The notes under the pieces: generated by a model
Seen by the model: the letters and a program-made list of their open reading frames with translations, nothing else
What the model was told of the DNA's origin: nothing
The model's database searches: none
Translations under genes and position numbers: made by a program
In this document: piece after piece, positions 1 to 5,883 of the stretch
How the letters are laid out: each line of letters opens with the position of its first letter
How positions within the stretch are numbered: position 1 is the first letter of the stretch
Assembly: GCA_041648955.1 (NCBI GenBank)
Contig: JBAZOD010000020.1
Location: 1 to 16,041 of the forward strand
Length of the DNA: 16,041 bases
From: JBAZOD01 sp041648955
Lineage (GTDB): Bacteria; Patescibacteriota; Patescibacteriia; Patescibacteriales; JAQTRU01
Direction of reading: 5' to 3'

Positions 1-7
1 CCTATTT

Positions 8-39
8 AAAAAACAACCTCCGAATTCACCGGGGGTTGT
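8..39 (-). terminator. Intrinsic terminator, minus strand
   Basis: Arms 13-22 and 30-39 form a 10-bp stem with one G-T pair. Read on the minus strand the stem is followed by six T's (A-run at 8-13). It would stop transcription travelling leftward. Confidence 0.6.
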
Positions 40-152
40 CTCAGGAGCACAGGAAGTCATTCCTTATTTGGTATAATTGGTTTAAATATAATGATTAATT
101 CACCAACCATTTTTGACCATTAAACCGAAAAGTAAAAAATAAAAAACGAAAA

Positions 153-186
153 AAAACGGGGCAACACATGCTCCGTTTTGTTTTTA
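153..186. terminator. Bidirectional intrinsic terminator
   Basis: Arms AAAACGGGGC (153-162) and GCTCCGTTTT (170-179) pair over 10 bp with one G-T. A T-run follows on the plus strand and an A-rich run precedes it, so it can work in both directions. It is the likely terminator of the minus-strand gene at 287-829. Confidence 0.7.
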
Positions 187-250
187 CGGGTTCCCAGGGG
201 AACCGTCCGATAGGTAGATTCATTACTTCCTCTACCAATTAGATTGCGAC
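187..250. other. Two small hairpins, possible degenerate tRNA-tail element
   Basis: Positions 187-209 form a hairpin with 8 paired positions and one bulge, and 212-235 form GGTAGA/TCTACC. On the minus strand the segment ends in TTCCCCTGGGAA just before a terminator. This resembles the TTCCCCTAGGGA tRNA-Glu ends found at 2025 and 4415, but no full tRNA fold can be drawn. The rest of positions 1-286 holds only the terminators listed. Confidence 0.3.
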
Positions 251-286
251 AAGATTTTTTAAGCCTCGCCTTCCTTGTTTTAGAGC

Positions 287-829
287 CTAATTGCAAGGTA
301 ATAGGACCCTATTAATCATGGGGGCTGTTTTATTCTCTGGCTTTATTTTACTCAAATCGAAAGTATTACATGACCAGCCTCGCCTTATATTATAGCTCCC
401 TATCAGTTGGAACATGGTAAAGGCTTCTTTCATAATAAGAAAAGTTGCGAACTCCTGTTTATTCAGAAGCGGCGGATTTTTTGTATCCGGATTATCAGAG
501 GCAAATAACAAGCGCGATGTCGCCCACAAGAACTCCTCAGTAGTCAGATCCGTCCGCCGTTCAAAAAAATCTTTCGCCTCTATTTCGGCCAAGCTAGCTT
601 CTGATTCTTCACCCCAACCGATTATAGAAATTGGTAAAAGTTTTATTTCTTTGACGCCGGTAAACGGCTTAGTTTGTTGGATTAAATTTAGAAGCAAGAC
701 GTTAATGTAACATCTTAGGTCTGACCTGCTAGTAGAGTTAATCAATAAAATTTTAGGGTCGAAAGATTCTCCGTCTCTCATCCCTTTTATGACAATAATG
801 TCGCCGATTTTGAATTCTTTCTTGCTCAT
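287..829 (-). CDS. Hypothetical protein (180 aa)
   Basis: I do not recognise this protein. It has no signal peptide or membrane segment. The N-terminus (about residues 1-50) alternates hydrophobic and charged residues around KIGDIIVIKGMRDGE, which suggests a small beta-barrel-like domain. The rest is mixed helical with a conspicuous FFERRTDLTTEEFLWATSRLLFA stretch split by charged residues around 87-110. The ATG at 829 is preceded by AAGTGAT, at best a weak ribosome site. A promoter-like pair lies at 862-890 and a terminator follows at 153-186, so it is probably monocistronic. A 98-aa frame on the opposite strand (414-710) is taken as its shadow. Function unknown. Confidence 0.7.
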   Translation of the reverse strand: MSKKEFKIGDIIVIKGMRDGESFDPKILLINSTSRSDLRCYINVLLLNLIQQTKPFTGVKEIKLLPISIIGWGEESEASLAEIEAKDFFERRTDLTTEEFLWATSRLLFASDNPDTKNPPLLNKQEFATFLIMKEAFTMFQLIGSYNIRRGWSCNTFDLSKIKPENKTAPMINRVLLPCN

Positions 830-861
830 ATCACTTGATTTAGTTGTTAAAGTAATATTTT

Positions 862-890
862 AAATTATCATATTTAACAAAAAATATCAA
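862..890 (-). promoter_or_regulatory. Candidate sigma70-type promoter for the gene at 287-829
   Basis: On the minus strand TTGATA (890-885) lies 17 bp from TAATTT (867-862), placing a start near 855, about 25 nt before the ATG at 829. The -10 is a weak match. Confidence 0.4.
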
Positions 891-897
891 GATTAAT

Positions 898-927
898 AAA
901 AGCAGGTCTTTTGACCTATCTTTTTTT
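898..927 (+). terminator. Intrinsic terminator ahead of repeat R1
   Basis: AAAAG-c-AGGTC, loop TTTT, GACCT-at-CTTTT, then a run of seven T's (921-927). No plus-strand gene precedes it. It sits in the same place relative to repeat R as the terminators at 2199-2238 and 4612-4652. Confidence 0.6.
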
Positions 928-993
928 GTAGTCCTGCATTCCGAGATTTACCAAAATTTTAATGAGATTATTGGGGAGATTGGGAAATAGGGG
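928..993 (+). repeat. Dispersed repeat R, copy 1
   Basis: About 66 bp starting GTAGTCCT and containing GATTTACCAAAATTTTAATG. It matches 2239-2315 and 4651-4727. One plus-strand frame reads VVLHSEIYQNFNEIIGEIGK then a stop. In this copy the last ten residues of the other two copies are lost after TAG. It lies directly after a T-run and about 45 bp before the promoter of the methyltransferase gene at 1096. Confidence 0.8.
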
Positions 994-1038
994 CCCTAAT
1001 ATGGATCAGTTTTAGCTAAGTAAATATTGTTCCTGATT

Positions 1039-1068
1039 TTGACATAAGAGCATAAATAATGCTATTTT
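1039..1068 (+). promoter_or_regulatory. Promoter for the TrmH-family gene
   Basis: TTGACA (1039-1044), 18-bp spacer, TATTTT (1063-1068). The predicted start near 1075 leaves a leader of about 20 nt before the ATG at 1096. Confidence 0.6.
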
Positions 1069-1095
1069 TGTTATATAAGAAGTAAAAATAATTAA

Positions 1096-1908
1096 ATGAA
1101 GACAGTAAAAATATCAACAGAAAATGCTGAATTTCAGGTTATAAATGCTCTAAAAACAAACCGTGAGAAGAGAAATCATAAAGGATTTATTTTTGAAGGT
1201 GTTCGGAATATTAATAACGCCATAAAATACGGCTGGGATATTAAATCTTTCTTTTTTTCTTCCGAGAAAGGTTTGTCAGGCTGGGCGAGGAATATTCTAA
1301 AAAATTCCCAAGCCGAATGTTGTTATGATTTATCTTTATATTTACTAAATATTCTAAGCAATAAAGAGGAGCCATCGGAATTACTTGCTCTTGCTAATAT
1401 ATCAAAAGATAATCTTTCAAAAATAACTATAAAAAAAGATTTGTTGGTTGTTGTTTTCGACAGACCATCAAGTCCGGGGAATCTTGGCACTATTATTCGT
1501 TCATGCGATGCTATTGGCGCAGATGGTTTAATTATCACCGGCCATGCAGTAGATGTTTATGATCCGGAAACGATAAGCGCCACCACCGGCTCATTATTTT
1601 CTTTGCCGATAGTTCGGCTTTCGTCCCAAAATGAGTTAGAATTGTGGATACAGAAAGTAAAAAAAATACTTCCAAGTTTAGAAGTAGTTGGTACGGATGA
1701 AAACGGAGCTGAAACAATATATGAACATGATTTTAAAAAGCCGGCGATTATTTTAGCCGGGAGTGAAAAATGGGGACTCAGTGCAGGATATAAAGAGCTT
1801 GCAGATGTTATGGTTAAAATTCCCATGCAAGGATCGGCCAGCTCATTAAATGTGGCAGTGGCCACCTCCATTATAATTTCGGAAGTTAAAAGACAAAGAA
1901 ATGAATAA
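1096..1908 (+). CDS. TrmH/SpoU family RNA 2'-O-methyltransferase
   Basis: This is a SPOUT-fold methyltransferase that should transfer a methyl group from S-adenosylmethionine to a ribose 2'-OH of rRNA or tRNA. All three SpoU motifs are visible: motif 1 around residues 125-145 (SSPGNLGTIIRSCDAIGADG), motif 2 LAGSEKWGLS near 221-230, and motif 3 VKIPMQGSASSLNVAVA near 241-257, which form the trefoil-knot cofactor site. The N-terminal part (about 1-100), with HKGFIFEGVRNINNAI, resembles the SpoU substrate-binding domain. At 270 aa the length is normal for the RlmB/TrmH group. The target nucleotide cannot be read from sequence, so no symbol is given. It has its own promoter (1039-1068) and a terminator at 1991-2019. 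No Shine-Dalgarno precedes the ATG. Confidence 0.92.
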   Translation: MKTVKISTENAEFQVINALKTNREKRNHKGFIFEGVRNINNAIKYGWDIKSFFFSSEKGLSGWARNILKNSQAECCYDLSLYLLNILSNKEEPSELLALANISKDNLSKITIKKDLLVVVFDRPSSPGNLGTIIRSCDAIGADGLIITGHAVDVYDPETISATTGSLFSLPIVRLSSQNELELWIQKVKKILPSLEVVGTDENGAETIYEHDFKKPAIILAGSEKWGLSAGYKELADVMVKIPMQGSASSLNVAVATSIIISEVKRQRNE

Positions 1909-1990
1909 TATAAAAGAGATACTTATTTAAAAATTTAATTATCTTGGCGAAGGATTACAGATTAAATTCACTCTGTAGAATCATTAAATA

Positions 1991-2019
1991 AAAAGCCGCA
2001 GTATTTGCTGGGCTTTTTT
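1991..2019. terminator. Terminator after the TrmH gene and of element A
   Basis: AAAAGCC-g-CAG pairs with CTGGGCTTTT around loop TATTTG, followed by T's to 2019. It is AT-flanked on both sides, so it may also end a minus-strand transcript of the tRNA-tail element at 2025-2184. Between 1909 and 1990 I see nothing else. Confidence 0.7.
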
Positions 2020-2024
2020 CTATA

Positions 2025-2184
2025 GTAGTCCCTAGGGGAATTCCGCCTCGCGGCGCTTAAGCCGCGCCGCTCGTTGCCCCGGACGGACCCGCTAAACGCT
2101 CGCTCGCTCGCGTTTATCGTCGCTCGTCCTCTCGTTTTCGCTCCGCTCAAACTCGGGTCTCGCTCGCCGTCTGTTCGATTCTCC
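2025..2184 (-). repeat. tRNA-tail structured element A (tRNA-Glu type)
   Basis: Read on the minus strand it starts GGAGAATCGAAC, an inverted T-arm fragment. It continues as GC-rich DNA full of GCGAGC, has a hairpin TAAACGC (2093-2099) / GCGTTTA (2110-2116), and ends in ATTCCCCTAGGGACTAC. That end matches tRNA-Glu at 12295-12311 over 17 nt. There is no tRNA 5' half, so it is not a gene. The block GCGACGATAAACGCG...GCGTTTAGCGG recurs in element D (14553-14735), although that element ends in a tRNA-Cys-like tail. Open frames across it look spurious. Confidence 0.8.
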
Positions 2185-2198
2185 TAGTTGCGAATTGC

Positions 2199-2238
2199 TA
2201 ATAAAAAATATCCAGTAAATACTGGATATTTTTTATTA
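2199..2238. terminator. 17-bp terminator hairpin between element A and R2
   Basis: Arms 2199-2215 and 2222-2238 pair perfectly over 17 bp with a 6-nt loop. A and T runs inside the arms allow use in either direction. Confidence 0.75.
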
Positions 2239-2315
2239 GTAGTTCTAAAGTCTAAGATTTACCAAAATTTTGATGGGATTATTGGGGAAATTGGGAAATG
2301 GGCGGAAATTTTAGG
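2239..2315 (+). repeat. Dispersed repeat R, copy 2
   Basis: A 77-bp copy starting GTAGTTCT at the base of the preceding hairpin and ending ATTTTAGG. The plus-strand frame reads VVLKSKIYQNFDGIIGEIGK followed by WAEILG and a stop. Compared with 4651-4727, several differences are conservative or silent in this frame. It ends 31 bp before the promoter at 2347. Confidence 0.85.
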
Positions 2316-2346
2316 ATAACTAAAAAAATAGAGATAATTAAAAAAC

Positions 2347-2375
2347 TTGACATTTTCACTTATTTTTAATATATT
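2347..2375 (+). promoter_or_regulatory. Promoter for the CARDB protein gene
   Basis: TTGACA (2347-2352), 17-bp spacer, TATATT (2370-2375). Start predicted near 2382, giving a leader of about 25 nt with no Shine-Dalgarno. Confidence 0.65.
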
Positions 2376-2407
2376 ATTATAGTATTCTAATTAAAATAAT
2401 AAAATTT

Positions 2408-4339
2408 ATGCTTAATTTCAAAAAGTCAGTCTCAATGTTGTTTATAATTTTCGGGATTTGTAGTTTATTTTTTGCCACAAAGACTCAAGCTGAAACAGGC
2501 AATCCGGATTTAACAGTTACCGGTATTACTTTTTCTGGTTCTCAACAGGGAGAAATCGGAAAATTAGCAGTTACTATAAAAAATTTAGGAGGTGATTTGA
2601 ATAATACAGCCGGCTTACTTAACATTTACAATAATTTCAGTTCTCAAAATTTTGTCTTTGATAGCTCGACCCCTTCGGCCACACAATTTAAAACTGATAG
2701 AGCTTTGCCAGACCCTTCAACCAATAATCCATTAAAAACCAATGAGACAATTACCTTTATTTGGTATGGCAGTTTTAATACTTCTGGTAATTTATATCTA
2801 CAGTTTACAGTTGATAACGCTAATGAGTTGATGGAAACTAATGAAAATAATAATACTTTAAGCGTCAGCATTCCGATTAGCGCAATTATTTCTAAGCCCG
2901 ATTTAACGGTTACAGATATAAACTTCAGTTCATCTGTAAAAAATGAAAACGGAACACTGTCCGTAACGGTTAAAAATTTAGGCGGGAACCTGACTAGCGG
3001 TCAGGGGTTATTTAATTGGTATAATAACCTATCGGCACAAAACTTTATTTTTAGCAGCGAAACACCCTCAATTCTTGCTTATCGTGCTAGCCGTCCAGAT
3101 CCAACCGTTTCAAACCCTTTAAAAAAGGATGAGTCCATAACTTTTTCTTGGGTAGGAAAGTTTAATACTTCTGGTAATTTATATCTACAATTTACAGTTG
3201 ATAACGCTAACGAATTAGATGAATCAAATGAAAATAACAACACTTTTTCAAAATCAATTGTTATAAATAATTCAACTAATAACACCGACAAAAAGCCAGA
3301 TTTAACGGTTACCGGCATTACTTTTTCCACTAATTATGCTAACCAAATTGGGACAATCTCAGTTACTATCAAAAATAATGGCACGGCATCATTAACTAGT
3401 TCCAAAGGTTTATTAAATACATACTTCAATTTATCTAATCAGAATTTTGTATTCAACTCCGAAACTCCAATAGTTAGCTTGAAGACTAACAGACCATTGC
3501 CGACAACTGACTATCCTTTAATGCCGGGGGAATCAATTTCTCGCCTTTGGTTGGGCAAATTTACTAAAATTAATAATTACTATCTTGAATACACCGTAGA
3601 TAATGGGAATGAGTTAGATGAATTAAATGAATCTAATAATAATTACTCAAGCATAATAACAATTGATAATAACTACCCCGGAACAGTTAACTCAACCGTA
3701 ACCTCTAATACCGCCAACGAAACAATAAAAACGACTGTCCAAACAACCGAGGCGGCGGTTAGTGCCAATAGACTGTATGATGATAAATTAAGTGAAGTAT
3801 TAGCAGAACTTAAACAATTGCGAGATACTGTTAAAGAACAAGCAACTAAAATAAAATATTTTGAAAGCTTAACTAATAATGTTGAAAAATTATCAGCTAA
3901 AATGGAAACGGCTATCAATAATTTTATTACCTATGGGGCAGACACAAACACTCAAAAATTAGGAGCTGGCGAAAGAGCGGCGGTTATGTATTCTTATAAG
4001 AACGCTTTTGATAAATTGCCGGAAACCGAAGCGGAACTAGTTGATGTAATCAAAATCGCTAATGGTCGTTGGCCAAGTATTACTAATCAAGACGCCGAGA
4101 ATAAAGCCAAAGAACAATTTCAAAAGATCTACAAGAGAGTAGCTGATATGAATAACGCTAATGATAACGCGGCTGTAACTGTTATGGCTTATGGCCTTAG
4201 ACAAAAAGCCGAGAATAGAAATTTGAATAGTGAAACGGCCGGTATTAAGATTTTTAAAGCTATTTACGGGCATACGCCGAGTTCTACTGAAGACTGGAAT
4301 ATAATGCAAGCGATTACTTACTCGGGGGCGAGCAGATAA
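2408..4339 (+). CDS. Secreted three-repeat CARDB protein with coiled coil
   Basis: Exported, probably surface-exposed protein of 643 aa. Residues 1-28 are a signal peptide (KK near the start, hydrophobic core, TQA before the mature ETGNPDL). Three CARDB-type Ig-like repeats start with PDLTV near residues 33, 164 and 297, and each ends with the signature DNxNELxExNExNN. Residues about 450-510 are polar and likely coiled coil (LAELKQLRDTVKEQATKIKY). The C-terminal 120 residues, with AAVMYSYKNAFDKLPETEAE and AVTVMAYGLRQKAENRNLNS, form a domain I associate with exported Patescibacteria proteins. No LPXTG or membrane anchor is visible at the C-terminus, so attachment is unknown. CARDB domains are linked to adhesion; that role here is inferred. 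It has its own promoter (2347-2375) and terminator (4374-4413), and direct composite repeats flank it. Confidence 0.85.
   Translation: MLNFKKSVSMLFIIFGICSLFFATKTQAETGNPDLTVTGITFSGSQQGEIGKLAVTIKNLGGDLNNTAGLLNIYNNFSSQNFVFDSSTPSATQFKTDRALPDPSTNNPLKTNETITFIWYGSFNTSGNLYLQFTVDNANELMETNENNNTLSVSIPISAIISKPDLTVTDINFSSSVKNENGTLSVTVKNLGGNLTSGQGLFNWYNNLSAQNFIFSSETPSILAYRASRPDPTVSNPLKKDESITFSWVGKFNTSGNLYLQFTVDNANELDESNENNNTFSKSIVINNSTNNTDKKPDLTVTGITFSTNYANQIGTISVTIKNNGTASLTSSKGLLNTYFNLSNQNFVFNSETPIVSLKTNRPLPTTDYPLMPGESISRLWLGKFTKINNYYLEYTVDNGNELDELNESNNNYSSIITIDNNYPGTVNSTVTSNTANETIKTTVQTTEAAVSANRLYDDKLSEVLAELKQLRDTVKEQATKIKYFESLTNNVEKLSAKMETAINNFITYGADTNTQKLGAGERAAVMYSYKNAFDKLPETEAELVDVIKIANGRWPSITNQDAENKAKEQFQKIYKRVADMNNANDNAAVTVMAYGLRQKAENRNLNSETAGIKIFKAIYGHTPSSTEDWNIMQAITYSGASR
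2774..2823 (+). repeat. Intragenic 50-bp repeat, copy 1
   Basis: This stretch encodes FNTSGNLYLQFTVDNAN of CARDB repeat 1 and matches 3161-3210 in repeat 2 at 49 of 50 bases, while the flanking repeat DNA is much more diverged. That points to recent duplication or gene conversion. Confidence 0.85.
3161..3210 (+). repeat. Intragenic 50-bp repeat, copy 2
   Basis: Second copy of the near-identical block, in CARDB repeat 2; the single difference from 2774-2823 is synonymous (CAG/CAA). CARDB repeat 3 lacks this identity. Confidence 0.85.
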
Positions 4340-4373
4340 ATACAGAATTTAAACTAAAGCATAAAAACAACCT

Positions 4374-4413
4374 AACTAAAAGAGGCTCCATATTAACGAA
4401 GCCTCTTTTAGTT
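4374..4413. terminator. Terminator after the CARDB gene and of element B
   Basis: Perfect 13-bp stem AACTAAAAGAGGC (4374-4386) / GCCTCTTTTAGTT (4401-4413), with T-rich and A-rich flanks. It ends the CARDB transcript 35 nt past the stop and abuts element B. Confidence 0.75.
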
Positions 4414-4414
4414 C

Positions 4415-4598
4415 GTAGTCCCTAGGGGAATTACCGCGCTCGCTTTCCCCTGCCTGCCGGCAGGCAGGTTCCGAAAAGCTCACTTGTCCAGGGTTGGCGT
4501 CCGATATGCCACTGGCATATCGTCCGACATTCGTCTGCGCTCTCGCCGCTCAGAATAGCGGCTCGAGCTTGACTCATTTCCAACCTGTTCGATTCCCT
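4415..4598 (-). repeat. tRNA-tail structured element B (tRNA-Glu type)
   Basis: On the minus strand it starts AGGGAATCGAAC, the inverse of the tRNA-Glu T-arm, and ends AATTCCCCTAGGGACTAC, matching tRNA-Glu (12295-12311) over 17 nt. It carries the core hairpin CGATATGCCA (4502-4511) / TGGCATATCG (4513-4522), flanked by GTCGGA and CGGACGC and followed by CCTGGACAAGTGAGC. Element C shows the same frame with a different stem. A 20-bp palindrome lies at 4449-4468. Likely non-coding. Confidence 0.8.
4449..4468. repeat. Perfect 20-bp palindrome, copy 1
   Basis: CCTGCCTGCCGGCAGGCAGG, found again at 14592-14611 inside element D. I recall this palindrome as a frequent dispersed motif in Patescibacteria genomes. 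Confidence 0.85.
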
Positions 4599-4611
4599 TA
4601 ACTCAGCAATT

Positions 4612-4652
4612 ACAAAAACAAAAGACACACCGAGTGCGCCTTTTGTTTTTGT
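4612..4652. terminator. Terminator hairpin between element B and R3
   Basis: A 13-bp stem, ACAAAAACAAAAG (4612-4624) / CTTTTGTTTTTGT (4640-4652), with a GC-containing inner loop. The right arm runs into the first bases of repeat R3. Confidence 0.7.
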
Positions 4653-4727
4653 AGTCCTGAAATCTGAGATTTACCAAAATTTTAATGAGATTATTGGAGA
4701 AATCGAGAAATGGGCGGAAATTCTAGG
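4651..4727 (+). repeat. Dispersed repeat R, copy 3
   Basis: A 77-bp copy starting GTAGTCCT and ending ATTCTAGG. The plus-strand frame reads VVLKSEIYQNFNEIIGEIEK then WAEILG and two stops. It is the most complete copy in this frame. Unlike copies 1 and 2 it is followed by a convergent gene end rather than a promoter. Confidence 0.85.
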
Positions 4728-4741
4728 GTAATAAATTAGCG

Positions 4742-5065
4742 TTATTCTGCTTTATCATTATTTGCCGTATCTATCTTCTGGTCTTCTATTTTGGTTTTTG
4801 AAGCAGAATCGGCATTTTCCGGAAAAACACTGTTATTCATTCTCGAAACTATAGAACTCATTAAATTAAAAGTATCAGAATATAATCTATCAAATAACTT
4901 TTCTATTTTTTCTGACGTAGATTCTATTTTTTGTGTAGCTTTTTGAGCATCCTGGTTGGCTTTATTACTCCACCAAAAAAATATCAATGATAAAGCTATG
5001 GAAAATATGGCTAATATAATAGAGACGACCGATGATATTATAGAAAATATTTCAACTTTACTCAT
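4742..5065 (-). CDS. Small membrane protein with coiled coil (107 aa)
   Basis: Last gene of the minus-strand modification operon, starting 3 nt after the stop of the Cas2-like gene, so probably translationally coupled. Residues about 5-33 form one strongly hydrophobic segment (IFSIISSVVSIILAIFSIAL and on). WWSNKAN follows, then a charged heptad-like region (about 38-65, KATQKIESTSEKIEKLFDRL) and a polar tail. A single-pass protein with a short N-terminus and a cytoplasmic coiled coil is the simplest model. I recognise no family. Small membrane effectors occur in several defence operons, but assigning that role here is inference from the neighbours only. Confidence 0.75.
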   Translation of the reverse strand: MSKVEIFSIISSVVSIILAIFSIALSLIFFWWSNKANQDAQKATQKIESTSEKIEKLFDRLYSDTFNLMSSIVSRMNNSVFPENADSASKTKIEDQKIDTANNDKAE

Positions 5066-5068
5066 ATA

Positions 5069-5338
5069 TTAATTCCAATGATCGTGAAGCCATTTATAAG
5101 CACTATCTTGAAAGCCGGCCGCAGCCCAGCCACTTCCAACTGGAAAGATAAGTAATTCATCATTTTTATCAATATAAGTTTTCAGATCATCTCTGATTTC
5201 TGCGGAGGTTTTTATAGATTCCACAAACCAAGTGGAATCTAAATGATGCCACCATGGACTATATTTTTTTATCCCCTGAATAAGCAAGTTGTAATCTTTA
5301 CCGGGGGTGTTTAAATCATAACAAATACAATAAACCAT
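5069..5338 (-). CDS. Stand-alone Cas2-like (SinR/VapD-type) protein
   Basis: An 89-aa protein of ferredoxin-like fold resembling the SinR-family relatives of Cas2 and VapD. It shows the N-terminal strand MVYCICYDLN with the Asp at residue 8 in the Cas2 metal-site position, then GIKKYSPWWHHLDSTWFVES and ELLIFPVGSGWAAAG. No CRISPR array or other cas gene is in the window, so it is not an adaptation protein here. VapD relatives are ribonucleases; whether this one cuts nucleic acid cannot be told. It lies 5 nt after the nuclease gene and 3 nt before the membrane-protein gene, so it is co-transcribed with a restriction-modification pair. Confidence 0.75.
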   Translation of the reverse strand: MVYCICYDLNTPGKDYNLLIQGIKKYSPWWHHLDSTWFVESIKTSAEIRDDLKTYIDKNDELLIFPVGSGWAAAGFQDSAYKWLHDHWN

Positions 5339-5343
5339 ATGTT

Positions 5344-5871
5344 TTATTTCTTAGGCACTGGTAGCCCCAATTTTTGCAATGGCAAATACTCAAAATAATA
5401 GGAGCAACCATTTATAGAAATAATGTAATCCAAAACATCCTTATACTCCGGTTTTTCAAACCATTTATTCAAAACGTAAATATATTGAACCTCAACGTTT
5501 AACTTAGATAATAATTTGCGATATTGTTTGATCTTAAAGTCGCAGGTTTGTAGTTTTTCGTCAGTTGACCCAGCAATATGCTGAAATTTTATCTCAATAA
5601 TAAACAAGGTATTATTAGTGATTACAAATATAGCGTCATCAGGCAATATTTTTTTAGAAATATACTGTTTATAATCAATCCCTTTTGTTTCTAGGTATCT
5701 ATAAAGCTCATGCTTTTTGAAAGTCATGGCGATTTTTCTGTTATTATAAAAAATAACATTTTCTTCTACTTTATAACCTTTTTGTTTCTTGATTAAATTC
5801 AAAAAGTCGGATTCTTCTTCAAAGTGAAGACCGGTTTTTGTATTAGCTCCGCCGAAGCCGCCTTTTATCAT
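5344..5871 (-). CDS. PD-(D/E)XK restriction endonuclease (type II-like)
   Basis: A 175-aa nuclease with the PD-(D/E)XK core: P77-D78-D79 then a hydrophobic strand and E93-I-K95-F-Q97, the metal-binding and catalytic set. The following GSTDEKLQTCDFKIKQYRKL is typical of small restriction-type nucleases that act beside a methyltransferase. The gene starts 12 nt after the DpnA-like methyltransferase stop and is read from the same promoter, which supports a type II restriction-modification pair. The N-terminus (GGFGGANTKTGLHFE) is glycine-rich. Recognition sequence is not readable; GATC or a related site is possible if it matches its partner, but that is inferred. Confidence 0.82.
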   Translation of the reverse strand: MIKGGFGGANTKTGLHFEEESDFLNLIKKQKGYKVEENVIFYNNRKIAMTFKKHELYRYLETKGIDYKQYISKKILPDDAIFVITNNTLFIIEIKFQHIAGSTDEKLQTCDFKIKQYRKLLSKLNVEVQYIYVLNKWFEKPEYKDVLDYIISINGCSYYFEYLPLQKLGLPVPKK

Positions 5872-5883
5872 AAATTTAATAGA

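Noticed and set aside
1968..2150. Arg/Ser-rich minus-strand frame across element A
   Set aside because: Its length comes from GCGAGC-type repeats lacking stops, and it crosses the terminator and the tRNA tail.
2025..2184. A complete tRNA gene in element A (and likewise in B, C, D)
   Set aside because: Only the 3' T-arm/acceptor part is present; no 5' acceptor strand, D-arm or anticodon arm can be found within a tRNA length.
4431..4628. Frame across element B (minus strand)
   Set aside because: Non-coding repeat and palindrome translated by chance; not conserved in frame with elements A, C or D.
5069..5338. CRISPR-Cas locus because of the Cas2-like protein
   Set aside because: No regularly spaced repeats and no cas1 or effector gene anywhere in the window. 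The sequence pattern fits stand-alone SinR/VapD relatives.
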